This document shows, piece by piece, positions 37,940-49,994 of a stretch of DNA of 64,000 nt. Each line of letters opens with the position of its first letter. Positions within the stretch are counted from its first letter, which is position 1. Both the position numbers and the translations under genes were made by a program. Source of the DNA: Otatea glauca (taxonomy: Eukaryota; Streptophyta; Magnoliopsida; Poales; Poaceae); assembly GCA_036346275.1 (NCBI GenBank), contig JAYEVK010000409.1, positions 1-64,000 on the forward strand, in the 5' to 3' direction. Under the pieces are notes generated by a model. The model was given only the letters and a program-made list of their open reading frames with translations, searched no databases and was not told the origin of the DNA.

Positions 37940-40900
37940 CTCTTGTCAAGATGATCTTCTTTCCCATGTAGCTTCGCCTTCAAGATGATTGCTCCATTGC
38001 ACTTTCAACATCTTGATGGTCTTGTTTCTTGTTTGGCGCTCGCTTCTCCCAAGATACGAATCAATGCTCGATAAGATAAACTGGTCAAGATCTATCCTTC
38101 CAAATCGCCGAGGTCGAGGAACACGAAGGCATTTCTTAAGTCGAGATACATGGAAGACGTTAGAACGCCGATAGTTGAGGTGGCAATTTAACCGATATGC
38201 CATCTCACCCATCTTTCCAATGATCCAAACGGTCCAATGAATCGAGGAGCCAACTTCCCACGGATTTGAAATCGATTTAATTCCACGAAGAGGCGAGACT
38301 TTGAGATAGACATGGTCACTAACTTCAAATCGAGTTCACGATTTACGCATTGTCTCGCAGAACTCTTCCGACGAGATCGAGCCTCTTTAGTCGGCTTCGA
38401 TCATGTCCACTTGCTCTTGAGCTTGAATAAGATCTGGGTCAAGAATTTTCTTTCTCCAACTTCGCACTGTAAAAGAGGGTTCGACATTTCTTCCATACAG
38501 CGCTCAAAAGGCGTACACTTGCGTACTAGATTGGAAATCGTTATTATAAGAGAATTCGCCAAGGCCAAACTTTTCTCCCAATTAGAGCCGTATGACAAAG
38601 ACATGTGCTCTTAACATGTCTTCCAAAATTTGATTGGTCCTTTCCGCTTGTCCATCCGTTCGAGGATGATAAGTCAGATCAAATTCAACTTAGTACCCGT
38701 AAGACGGTGCAAACTTTCCGTAAACGAACTAAACCGGGAACCTCGGTAAACAATTGTCTTCGTGACGCCATGAAGACGGACAATATTCTCCAAATACAAC
38801 TCGCAAGCTTATCTCCGTAATGAGTAGTCTTGACCTAATAAAGTGAGCCACTTTAGTCGACGGTCAACGATTACCCAAATGGAATCATGCCCTTTCCCTG
38901 CTTCTTGGCAAACCAATAATAAAATCCATGCCGATATCTTCCCATTTCCACTGTATCTTCAAAGGTTGCGTAAGTCCTCGCGGACGTTGATGCTCGGCTT
39001 TGACATCGGCATACATCATGACAAGTACATATGCAATGATATCCTTTTTCAAATCGGCCACCAATATTCCCGCTTGAGATCTTGATACATCTTTGTACTT
39101 CCAGGTGAATTGAGAGGAGACTCATGGGCTTCTTTGAGAATTAACTCTTTAATTCCGGATCATCAGAACATATATTCGATTTTCAACATAAGCACTTCAT
39201 CCGAACTTTCACGGAATTTGTATTCCTTTCCTTGCTTCAACTCTTCACGGATTTCGATAATTGCTTCATCTTTGAGTCGAGCAGATTTAACTGGGACTTA
39301 AGGGTTGGTTGCACCACTAGGGCGCCAAATAACCTTTTTCGACAACTCCCAAATTAAGCTTTTGGAAATCTTTACCGATCGGATTGATCGGTCAAAGATG
39401 AAACAAAGACAATGAAGCTTTCGACTTAGAGCATCCGCCACGACATTGGCTTTACCAGATGGTATTGAATGCTAAGGTCGTAATCTTTTATCAACTCTAG
39501 CCATCTTCGTTGTCTTAAATTTAGATCAGTCGGGTGAAGAAATATTTCGCACTCTTATGATCCGTGAATACACCGCATTTGTTTCCAATCGTAATGACGC
39601 CAAATTTTCGTGAGCGCACTATCGCAGCCTAGTTCCGCATCATGAGTCTGATAATTGAGCTCATGAGGTCGCGAATCGACGGAGGCGAAGCTACGACTTT
39701 TCCTTCCCCGCATAAGCACACACCCAAGCCCACTCTTGGAAGCATCACAATAAACATCAAAGCTTTTACTGACATCGTAACACTAGCATGTGGGTGTTGT
39801 TAGCCTTTTCTTTAATTCCCAAAACTTCCTTCGCATTCGTGTATCCATTCAAACTTCTTTTCTTTCTTGAGAAGTCGGGTCAAAGGACGAGCGATTTTAG
39901 AGAAGTTCTCGATAAAGCGCGATAATATCCCGCTAGACCGAGAAAACTTCAATTTTCTAACAGATCGAGGGGCTTCCTCACTAAAACAGCTTTGACTTTA
40001 TCGATCAACGGAAATACCACCTTCAAAGAATATGACCTAGGAAAGCAACTTTTTAGCCAAAATTCGCACTTCTAACTTGGCATAAAGCTTATGCTCTCTT
40101 TTCAAGAACCATGCGAAATGATGCGCATGATCTTCTTCGGATTTGGAATAGACGAGAATATCATCAATGAATACCACTACGAACTTATCTAAATACTCCA
40201 TGAAAACTTTATTCATGAGGCACATAAAATTAGCAGGAGCATTTGTAAGTCCGAAAGACATCACAGTATATTCATATAGACCGTAACGAGTGGTAAAAGC
40301 GGTTTTAGGAATATCTTCCGTCCGATCTTCAATTGATAGTACCCATGTCTTAAATCAATTTTTGAAAAGATTTGAGCACGGTCAATTGATCGAATGATCA
40401 TCGATACGAGGCAAAGGATATTTATTCTTAATTGTGACATCATTCAATGCACGATAGTCCACGCACATGCGATTCCACCGCCCTTTTAGGCACAAAAAGA
40501 ATCGACAACCCCAAGGAGAAGAGCTAGGTCTAATAAAGCCTTTTCTTAATCGCTTCTTGAATTTGATTCTTTAGTTCAACTAACTCATCCGGGGCATTCG
40601 ATAAGGGCGCTTGGATATAGGCGCTGCTCCAGAACAATGTTTATAACAAACTCTATATCCCTATCCGAGGCAGCCCGCAACTCATCCGAAAACATCGAGA
40701 ACTCGAGACAATTGAATCGCTAAGATCTTTTACTATGGTCGAACAAAGGAAGCTTGAATATTTGAAGAACTTTGAATGGAAGAGAAATGAACTCGAATTC
40801 CTTCGTATAACTAAGGAAATGGATCGATTGGCACGCCTATGCATCCTTTAAACTTAGACAACCAATCCATACCAAGGATTACTTCTAACCCCGAGGTTTC

Positions 40901-41270
40901 TATAAGGATAAGATCAAGATGAAACATGACTCCATTAATTTCAATGCTAACCTTAGACAAAACTTAATTGAATTCATGATCGAACCAGGGAATAGATTAT
41001 CATTTTGGCAGAGAGGAGATCAATTTCTAAGTTATTCGACAAGAAATTTCTTAGAAATAAACGAGTGCGATGCTCCGTAATCAAACAATACCAAAGTAGG
41101 TACCGAGTGCACAAGAAACATACCCAAGACTACATCCGCGCGCTTGCTTGCTTCTTCAATGGTCACATGATGAAGGCGATCGCTATCAGATCGCGATTAA
41201 GAGTCGCGCGCAGCTTGACAACCCGAGAATTCCTAGTTCTCAAGGTCGACTGGGTCTCAACTCCCCGCGA
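37940..41270 (-). pseudogene. pol: Ty3/gypsy pol, second element, broken frames
   Basis: The same order as in the first element: protease with D-Y-G-A-S-H-S-F (near 41,068-41,092); reverse transcriptase (about 39,900-40,560) with SFGLTNAPANFM, then VVVFIDDILVYSKS containing the catalytic IDD (open piece 40,264 down to 40,037); RNase H (39,480-39,770); integrase zinc-binding region (38,870-39,130); integrase core (38,400-38,850); integrase C-terminal part and chromodomain-like tail with KVQWSNHLEGEATWE (open piece 38,212 down to 37,946). This copy keeps slightly more of the RT and tail in frame than the first. It is still interrupted many times and not functional as read. Confidence 0.9.
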
Positions 41271-42330
41271 CGATCACGCCTGACGCTGACTCTTTTAGGG
41301 TGCATTTGCATAATGCCCGCGCTTTTGCAATGATAGGTGTCACACCACCGCTTGATTTCAACTCCGTAAGTCCTTCCTTCATTGCCGCCGAGGGACGAAT
41401 AGAAGACCGCCGGGCCGGGTGCTCGACCTTGACGCTCGCCGCCGCCCGACGAGGCAGGAGGTCGAACATTGGTCTACCGACCAACGCTGCCTTAGCAAAT
41501 TGGCCGGCGCTTTCGCGCCATCCACTTCCTCTTCGATTTTCCATAACATCGCGCGAACTATGCTCGGCGATTATAGCCTTGTCCACGAGTGTTTGGAAGT
41601 CGTGGAAGTCATGAATGGCGAGAAGATGCTTAACTTCATTATTCGATTGTCCCGAAGTGCTCAATTCTTCTAAGCTTCGAATCGACTTCTAATGACGATA
41701 ACGAGCAAGGTAATTGAAACGTGAAGATACTCCATTACGACATATTTCCTTGACGCAGTCAAGAAATTCCCGCCTTTTTAAATTCACCAAGCTCAAGGAA
41801 TATGCGCCTTCCCAAAGCTTCTGAAAACATCCCAAGTAACTCTTGACCTTGGGGCCTTGCCGCTGGAAATTTTCCCACCTGCATCGCAGCTGCCCTCGGA
41901 GTTGGTACGACGATAAAGGACCTTCTCATGATCATTGCATTGGGCAATGGTCAACTTGCTTCCAATAGTCAGAATCAATCATCGCCTGTGGATCTCGATG
42001 AAGATGAAAAGGTTGGAGGCCGGGTCTTCAAAAATTCTCCCAATTTGATCGATGGGAGGCTTCACCAACACCGGCCTAGAACTTGCAGCACCAAGGTTAG
42101 TCGATTTGGACTAACTGCTGAGCAACAGGTATTCGTCTCGCGACCTTGTTCTATCATTGCAAGCACTTGGGCCATGGTTGGCGGCCCGCAACCGCCTCCG
42201 AACTTCTTCTTCTTGGACTTGAGGAGGCGGCGAATCTCGACGGCTTGACGACGCGATGAAGATCCTCGAATCGCCGACGGATGGATCGGATTAGGTCGGG
42301 CCGAGTAGCCAAGTCACTCGCCGAGGGTGA
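41271..42330 (-). pseudogene. gag: Ty3/gypsy gag, second element, broken frames
   Basis: The capsid-type region includes LTIAQCNDHEKV and, in another frame, TWDVFR with KAHIP (41,793-41,978 and nearby). The zinc-knuckle region lies at 41,290-41,350 but has lost its frame. An open piece of 135 codons (41,664 down to 41,257) crosses it in a wrong frame. Homologous to 33,601-34,720. Confidence 0.75.
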
Positions 42331-43653
42331 GTTTCCGGTTTCTCACTCCCGTAATCTCATCCAAGGACCGGGTTGCGTATCCGAACAGGATTATTAATGA
42401 ATTAAGATCTACTTTAATTTTAATCTCGCTTGTTACCAAATGTTTTAAAAGCACAACTTGATTACTATTATTACGGATCACAACGTCAGAAAAATATTAA
42501 TCAAAGTTAAATATTTACGAGTAGGAACCAAAAGCACACAAACAATATAAGGCAAAACTTTATTTCAACTTTATAATATTCACAACAAAACATAACATTT
42601 ATTTTTGACGTTACTACATAGAAGGGCAACACCAAAAACCTCTTCTAACACTACTCATCATCCGACCAACTCATGCACTATTACTATCTCTACGACTAGA
42701 ACTCTGCATCGAGGATAAGGGTCTCCTATCACGATGCTCCTCGCAGTATCCGAGGACGCCGCAGAGGAAAACTATGGAATCCACTTGATGCTCTGTGAAC
42801 CTAGGGCGACTCCCTATTATCGACATCCTTGCTCGGCGACACCTAGATGGTACTGGGTGTCGCGTCAGCACAGTGCCTCGAGTGAATTGCCCCAGAATCG
42901 AGCGAGGAACAATACCGCAACGCAGGAGCGATGGCATTCTCTAAGAATGCTACACGGCGACGCGCCTCCTCAGATTCGCTATTGCCCGACGGCAATATCG
43001 TCGAGGCATTTATGAATTCCACTAGGTTACGAGAGTAGGATTTTGTAACCCGCTGGCATCCATATAATTATTCTCCCACCGGTGGCCGAGAGGAATCCTC
43101 CTATATACCACCGCCAGCCTGTAAGGTGTGGCGAACCGACAATAGCCATATAGGCGGCTTCATTCATGGCCATCATAAGGGAAGATCCAGACCTCAAAAG
43201 ACAAAAACTCTTCACTATCTTCATCTCGGTAGGATATCCACTTAGCTATGTATTCCACAGAGATGTAACTAATCGCAGCGTGGAATACTATATATCGTGG
43301 ATTTTCGGAAAATGGGCTAATTTAGCAAACGAGTAAGAATTCCCGCCATGCCGTAATTCTCCCTATTAGTGGAAGTATAACATGGGGTGTATCCGCTTTA
43401 TCCGCACATTTAACAAGGAATTAGTATTCTGATTAAATGTAAGACAAGAAAGTAATTTTTGGAAGAAAAGATTCTAGCAGAGATTTAAAAATAGGAAAGA
43501 GTTATTAACAAGTATACGATAACCAAAAGAGGAGTTTCATGCATATAAAGAATAGATGTAAGATGTCCAAATTCAAAATTTTAGTTCCTTGGATCCTAAT
43601 ATCAAGTTTTAGGTTTTTATTACTCCCATACTACCTAAGGTTTCTACGGTCAA
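42331..43653 (-). other. Long untranslated leader of the second element
   Basis: Closely similar to 34,721-36,032 over its whole length, with small insertions and deletions. No domain is visible. Confidence 0.6.
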
Positions 43654-43670
43654 GATGGCTCGATACTAAC
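43654..43670 (-). other. Primer-binding site of the second element
   Basis: Identical in its core to the site at 36,033-36,048, including the CG where CAG is expected from the initiator tRNA-Met complement. Confidence 0.65.
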
Positions 43671-43671
43671 T

Positions 43672-46600
43672 TGTAAGGCCCCATTTTTGATAAATAAATA
43701 CCAAAATGGATACCATGTGCATACAAGATTAGTCCCATGATCGTGAGCTAGTACGCACAAATACAAATTGATATCACAACCATACACAAACTTTATTACA
43801 CAAATGAAGTAAGATTACATATTATTTTTACAATACCCAAAGTAAAATCTGCAGTTGGAGACAAATTTTGTAGTATGCCTTTTAACCCATTGTTCCACAG
43901 TAACCGACAAGGAAAATCCTTAGATAAATTCATCGATAAATTCTCAGATCCTCGCATCAACGTAAGAATCGCTCGGGAAATCTGCTTTTCACCTAAAACA
44001 TCAACATTGGCAAGTTGAGTACTTACGCATCGCAAGACTTATGCAAATCCTAAGATACATGCAGCCATTCCAATGAAAGGCTATTAAGGTTAATTTGCAT
44101 AAAGTCGGTTTGAAATGTAAATACGTAATAATAGATTGCAAAATGGAATTTAAATAAAAGCAATTTAATATTGAAAGTGATAGAATATAAGCATCAATAA
44201 ATCACGAATGTTTGGGTATACTCGATCATACTTAAACTATTTCTTCCGCACACAATGAATGACCAACACGTGGTAGAAACCACTTTTATGAAAATAAGCA
44301 AATCGCTAACTATGTGATGACTTTACTAGTGTCCATGATCATGACGCGCTAATCGATTAGTTTTACATTCTCGCAGAGGTATACAACTTTCCCCACAAGA
44401 CATGACCGACTCTTTGAGCAATCGATATTTGCACACCGCTTTGGTGTGCCGCAGAGTCATGTTATAATGTACATTATTTAAACCTAACTTTGCACCAAAG
44501 ACGGTGATTTATAACCCATTCTGTGGTGTAAGAACTCAGAGCATAGAAATGATGGAACTACCCACAAGATGGCATACACCGTTATATTGGTAGACGTTAA
44601 TCCATGATCACTCTGTGGACGCCCCGCCGAGCAATTCATTAAGAAACAACTCGACTACTCCGCCTTCCAAGTGCAAAGCTAGTTTTAAACAACTTAATAA
44701 GTTAGAGCTGTCCCATACCAAAGACTTGTGGTTGTATGAATGTTCTTGGCCCGAAACAACTCATAGTTCGGTCCTTAATCCGACACGGCAATAATCTCCG
44801 CCCTACACTACGTGCAAAGACATGCACAACCGGCTATTGTCAATAATTGCCCGCATCTAAACCATAGTTTTGTTTTCATTTTCCAACCAAATACCAACCA
44901 CAAAAATGGTCATACCCATTTAAATGACATATCCAAAGTCTTTAATCATTTCACGGTTTTATCTTCATTTAGCTTTGGCTAAGCATTTCACTAAATGTGA
45001 GTAACCCAGATTGACATTAAATATTGTCTAAGCTATTCTAGGGTTTTCAAGGTTCACAATTTTCTACTTATCAAGGAAGTTCTATAAGTCTCATCGTACA
45101 ATTACCATTACTCAAATATAGCAGACTTTACAAAATAAAGTATGCAAGAAACATTTAATGAAAACATTTATAAAACTGGGATCAATATGATCAAAGGGGT
45201 TTGCTTGCCTTGTTGACTATCCTCGACTTCAAACTCCCGGTCGCCGAATGTACCTGATTCGCTTGTTCTACACGTCAGACTAAGCAACATATAAGAAATA
45301 CCAAATTTCAATAGAGCCAAAAAGAAATCAGATGGAAATATTCAAATAAAATTTTTCACTAATTTCAGGAATGGTTACATGAGTTATTTGTTTTCTTTGC
45401 AATTTGAAGATTTGATCTATTTAAACCATTATTGCATTATTTTCTACTCATTTTATAACTTAGATTTTTCCTACAACACACCCTAAGTATTTTTACATAT
45501 TATGGTTTCTGAGATTACAAGGATTCTAATAAAATTTATTTTACTAAATTTGGAGGTTATTTGCAAAATTTTCATGAATGGCATATTTCTAACCTTTCTT
45601 TTGAATTTGAATTCGAATTTCAAATAAAATTCAATTCTGAAATATTTTTACATATTTTGAATCTACTGAATTTTATATGAATTTAGAAATTTATTTCATC
45701 AAATTTGGTTAAATTATTCAAAAGATATGGCTATTTGAATATCTAGGTTTTGAATAAATACTAAAAATCGTAAAACACCAAAATGGAAAGTACGCTGCTG
45801 AAAACGCGCTTTCCTTTTCAGCGGAACCGCCGAGACGCCGACAGACGGGTCCACCTGTCTTGCTCAGCCAGACGCCTGCTGCTGGACGACGCTGGCTCCG
45901 CACGGCCGCGCGAGGTCGACAGCGCTGGGTCAAGATGTCAACGACGACGATGCGCAAGCGATCGACACCGAGGCCCACATGGCGTTGGATCGACGCTATG
46001 CATGAGACCGACAGGCTGGGCCCGCTTGGCGGTGACCCAGAGCAGGCGCCACTCCGGCTCACGCGGTGAACCGAGCTGAATGGCATGGAATCGATTCCAC
46101 CTTGAGCTTCAGCAGCCAAGGCGAACCTTTGGGTGGCGCGCGCGTGACCGAGGTGGTCGGAAAGGCGGTCGGCACCGTGAGGGGCGGCGAACTCACGCAC
46201 GGCCGGGCGACGCGATTTAACTAGCTACTCCTAAGCTTGAAGATCACCCCTACGAGCATCAGTGCATCACAAGGATCCCATTTCGGGTTTAGCTCAAAGA
46301 ATGAATGGCAGAGGAGGGTTCTCACCGCGCGCGGTGGCGGTGGAAGAAGAAGAAGGCGGCAGCTCACGGGAAGAAGGGCTTCACGAGGCTTGGGACGAGT
46401 TCTGGAGGCCTGGCCAAGACTCAGTCAAGGAATTTGGTTGGAATGGGTTGAGGCGTGGATTGCGTAGTTTTGACCTCTTTATGGTTTTTGCTGTCACGAG
46501 AAGACGCACCAAAGCAGCGGCGGAATGGGTTTGCAGGGCACGGCTAGGTCGGCCGCGAACACACGAGAGGGGTTTATATAGGTAGAGAAAGGCGGTTTGC

Positions 46601-47577
46601 GCACAGAGAGAGAAAACCGAGAGGCGATGTCGGCGCGGGAGAGAGAGAGAGAGGGAGGAAGAAGGCGCGCTGGGTCGCTGACGCGCGGGGCGAGCTGGCA
46701 GCGGCTGTCGGTTGAGGTGTCTCACCGACAGCCCGGCCCACATGTCGCCGAGAGCTAAAAAGAAGTCCGCAAGACTCAAGACTTAACAGGATAAAATGGG
46801 GATTTCGAGGCTAAAACCGACTCTAATTTTATAAAAATTTTACCAGCAGTCGGCAAGATAATTACCATACTCTAGTAAAATTTTCGATATTTTATGATGC
46901 ATTTAGATTTTTATAAAATTCTGACAGTGCAACAGTTGCTGCATTGCCCATTCGGTTTTTCTTTTAATTTTCGTTTTAAAAAAAGTTATTATTTTACAAA
47001 ACTTTTATGATAGTTTGAAATGATATTATACACCTTCTTTAAAAATTACAGACTTTAATTATTATTATTTAATTTTTAAAAATTTGAAATTGCTGTTTTC
47101 CAGATTATTTATTCACTGTTTTTGAATTTTTAAAATTACAAAATGAATTAATAAATTCTTGATATTTTTACTGAAGGTTGATACTGTTTTGATGTCGGCA
47201 AGATAAAAAGTTTGGGTCAGAATGACTTACATATATTTTTACCAAATTGTTTTACCATTTTACCCTGAGATATTTACTCATGATTATCTTTGATTAATTT
47301 TTATTTTTATTAATTCAGCTTACCCACCGATTTAAGCAAGCTGAGGAGAGCCTCAGATATTTTTAGAAACTTTGGTAAATTTTTGTTGAATTAACATTTT
47401 TACTTTTTACCATTTTCTATTTACTATATTCTTTGTTTCACTTTCTTGCATTAAAGAAAAGCCAAAAGAATATTCAGAAAATCTAGAAAATTCAGAAATT
47501 TCGAAAATAATACACAAAAGATTTTTATTTCATTTTTCTTTATTTTATGATTTTTGAGGCTGTTATAAGTCAATATT
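43672..47577 (-). repeat. Array LTR C (right, 5' LTR of the second element)
   Basis: On the minus strand it starts TATAACAGCC at 47,577 (TATA where the other LTRs have TGTAAC or TGTAACA) and ends GGGGCCTTACA at 43,672. Length is 3,906 bp. The GC-rich core is at 45,780-46,790. Frames within, including 107 codons at 46,262-46,585 and 160 codons at 46,200-45,718, have no known domain. Confidence 0.9.
46571..46580 (-). promoter_or_regulatory. TATA box of LTR C
   Basis: TATATAAACC on the minus strand within the GC-rich core is shared in position with LTR A and LTR B. Confidence 0.6.
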
Positions 47578-49212
47578 TTGGGACTTGCCTTATTGGGAAG
47601 TTATGGAGGTTCACACTCACTTGACTTCATGCACATCACAAAGAATGTCCGCTTGAACCTGCTAGGCTACATAGATATGTACGAAAATCGAAAGATACAC
47701 CGCAAGCTCTAAGGACCTTAAACTCTTGGAACCGAGGAACGACCTACATCCCGAAAAGAGAGAGAAAGGACAACATTACCTACATCCCGCGAGCTACACT
47801 CTAAGCAAAGAAGAGAAAAAGCGTGATAGAGTTCCCGAACAGGTGAAGGTCCTTCCCGATACTCCTCGAATGTAAAGAGACTCGTAAACACGAAAGAGAA
47901 TAAAATCGCATACATGAAATCCCATGACTGCCTTGTGTTAATGACACAGCTTGCTCCTGGTCGGGGAGAGGCATAACGCCCGAGTGGGTACGAGGGACAA
48001 TCACAAAGCTGTGTTCTTTTTCAACGCGATTTCACGTAAGGTCATCGACCCGATAAACTAAGTAAGCCGCAGGATGACGTGGTACAAAGTTTGGTTAGTC
48101 TTGAGATGATCTTTCCTCTTGCATTCTTTGATATTATGGTTCATCTCACTGCTCACCTTGTCAAAGAGATAGGTATCCTTGGACCCGTATCTATACAACA
48201 TGTTCCTTTCGAGAGGTACATGAGTGTGCTAAAGAAGTATGTTCAGAACGCTCTCGTCCTAAGGATGCATTGCCGAGGGTTATGGGACAGAGGAGGTGAT
48301 TGAGTTTTGTGTGGATTACATTAATGATCTAAACCCGATCGGCGCCCTATATCACGCCATGAGGGGTGGCTACGGGAAAAGGGACACTAGGAAGGAAAGC
48401 AATTGCATGCAATGATCTTCTTACATTTAAGCAAGCACATTTCACGGTTTTGAAACAATCAACTATAGTGGCCCCGTATGTCCTTGAGCACAAGAGTATT
48501 CTACGCCGCGATTTCTGGGAGGTCCGAGGATTGATAACATCAAGCACATGGATTCTTTCGACGCTTGGTTACAAAAGTACATCCTTTTGAAAGGGTCGAT
48601 AATGAACAGCTTGCAACGCTTTAGCTCGGGACCATCTAGTGAAATCGTGACATTCAAGGGGTACGTAGATAAATGGTTACATATTTTACACCGATCGCAT
48701 GATAACAAGAGCACCAACTAAAATAGCGGTGTCCGTGATAGACACCAAGACAACAAAGGCAAGGTGGATACATATTATGGTTTCATAGAAGAGATATGGA
48801 GCTTGACTATGGACCTTGAAGGTCCTCTATTTAAGTGCCAATGGGTCAAACCGACTTCTAGCGTGTGAAGGTAGACAACACGGTATGACAATCGTGGACC
48901 TCACGCAAGTCGGCTATAGGCGCGAACCGCTCATTCCTCGCGAACGATGTGAGATGTGTCTTCACGAATGGACATGTCAAGCAAACCTAAGAAGCATAAG
49001 GACAAGGTAAAGATTGTAGTACTAAGCCAAAGCGACATGTGGTTCTACAAGGCAAACGAAGGATTGTTGGAGTTGAGGACGCCACGATGAGGAAGAGTAT
49101 AGTCACCGACGAGATCCCTCCTTTCACTGTGGATGTCGACATAAGCCTTTTCAATGACACGACGTGGATACTCCTTTCATACGTCGCGATCATAATGAAG
49201 GAACACTTGTAA
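47578..49212 (+). pseudogene. CACTA TNP2-type transposase, C-terminal half, broken frames
   Basis: TNP2 is the large En/Spm transposase protein that cuts element ends. The fragment opens with SIFWDLPYWEVMEVH (47,580-47,625), continues in another frame with FMHITKN and LLGYIDMY (47,620-47,680), and has a DUF4218-like piece, LEMIFPLAFFDIMVHL then PFERYMSVLKKYVQN (48,100-48,250). Further pieces follow to a stop near 49,212, including KKGTLGRKAIACND-like and VEDATMRKSIV-like segments. The N-terminal half is missing, removed or displaced at the LTR C junction. At least six frame changes are needed. Confidence 0.8.
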
Positions 49213-49299
49213 AGACAAAGTATGTTACTACTTAAGATGTACCCTCACCGTATGAACTATGTATATGTAAGTCTTTACAAGATGAAGTGTTTATTTGGA

Positions 49300-49692
49300 A
49301 TGAATGTAAAGTGCCAAAATTCGAATGAAACTAAAGTGATCAAAGCATTTTGTGAAAATTATGGAATGAAAGTAAAGTTCTAAAAGCTTTTAAAATTCAA
49401 ATGAAATCAAGTGCTAAAAGTTTTTCAAAAATATAGAATGAAACTAAATTGCTAAAAGCATTTTTTTTAAAATTCTGAAATGAAACTGAAGTGCTAAAAG
49501 CATTTTTTAAAAATTCTGAAATGAAACTGAAGTGCTAAAAGCATTTTTTAAAAATTCTGAAACGAAACTAAAGTGCTAAAAGTTTTTTCAAAAAATATAG
49601 AATGAAACTAAATTGCTAAAAGCATTTTTTAAAAATTATGAAATGAAATCAGAAAGTAAAAGCACTCTTTAAAAATTATGAAATTAAACTGA
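49300..49692. repeat. Tandem repeat, about 40 bp unit, about 10 copies
   Basis: The unit contains 'agtgctaaaagcatttttta' followed by 'aaaattctgaaatgaaactg'. Outer copies are more diverged than central ones (49,450-49,600). The array sits between the TNP2 stop and a cluster of CACTA-end-type repeats. Confidence 0.85.
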
Positions 49693-49975
49693 AGCGGTTT
49701 GAGAAAAGAACCGCTTCTAGAGCGCAACATTCAGAAACGGTTAGTAATAAGAATCGCTTCTAGAACGCAACATTCAAAAGCAGTTTTAGAAAAGAACCAC
49801 TTCTAGAGTGGACTATTCAGAAACAGTTAGTAACACCAACCGCTTGTAGAAGTCATCCCTCTACAAGCGGGTTGATCTAAATCCGCTTGTAGAGATGTCA
49901 TCCCTCTATAAGCGGTTGGTTCTAAAACCGCTTGTAGAGATTTGCTACAAGCGTTGGTTATTAGAACCATTTGTA
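49693..49975. repeat. Cluster of CACTA subterminal-type repeats between the two genes
   Basis: About ten copies of AACCGCTT-type motifs, many arranged as inverted pairs such as CTACAAGCGGGTTG facing ATCCGCTTGTAG (49,861-49,892) and CTATAAGCGGTTGG facing AACCGCTTGTAG (49,907-49,940). The same motif makes up the right end at 55,300-55,520. Repeats of this kind bind the small transposase protein in En/Spm; location here, just upstream of the second gene's GC-rich leader, suggests a promoter role (inference). Confidence 0.7.
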
Positions 49976-49994
49976 GAAGTGCTCCTCAGATAAA

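Larger units (their letters stand above)
26290..47577 (-). mobile_element. Tandem Ty3/gypsy array: LTR-internal-LTR-internal-LTR
   Basis: Two internal regions (30,259-36,049 and 37,880-43,671), clearly homologous along their length, are separated and flanked by three LTRs of one family (26,290-30,258; 36,050-37,879; 43,672-47,577). All point to the minus strand. Such arrays arise by unequal recombination between elements sharing an LTR, or by insertion followed by recombination. Gene order (gag, protease, RT, RNase H, integrase, chromodomain-like tail) is that of Ty3 chromoviruses, and LTR length and integrase tail fit the Tekay/Del lineage. No clean outer target duplication was found ('gtttag' on the left, 'agtca' on the right). 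Confidence 0.9.

Noticed and set aside
47566..47590. A target duplication AGTCA for the Ty3 array
   Set aside because: No AGTCA lies next to the left edge near 26,285-26,290.
49693..49975. Regularly spaced repeats that could suggest a CRISPR array
   Set aside because: Spacing is irregular, copies are inverted and the motif equals the CACTA subterminal repeat in a plant context.
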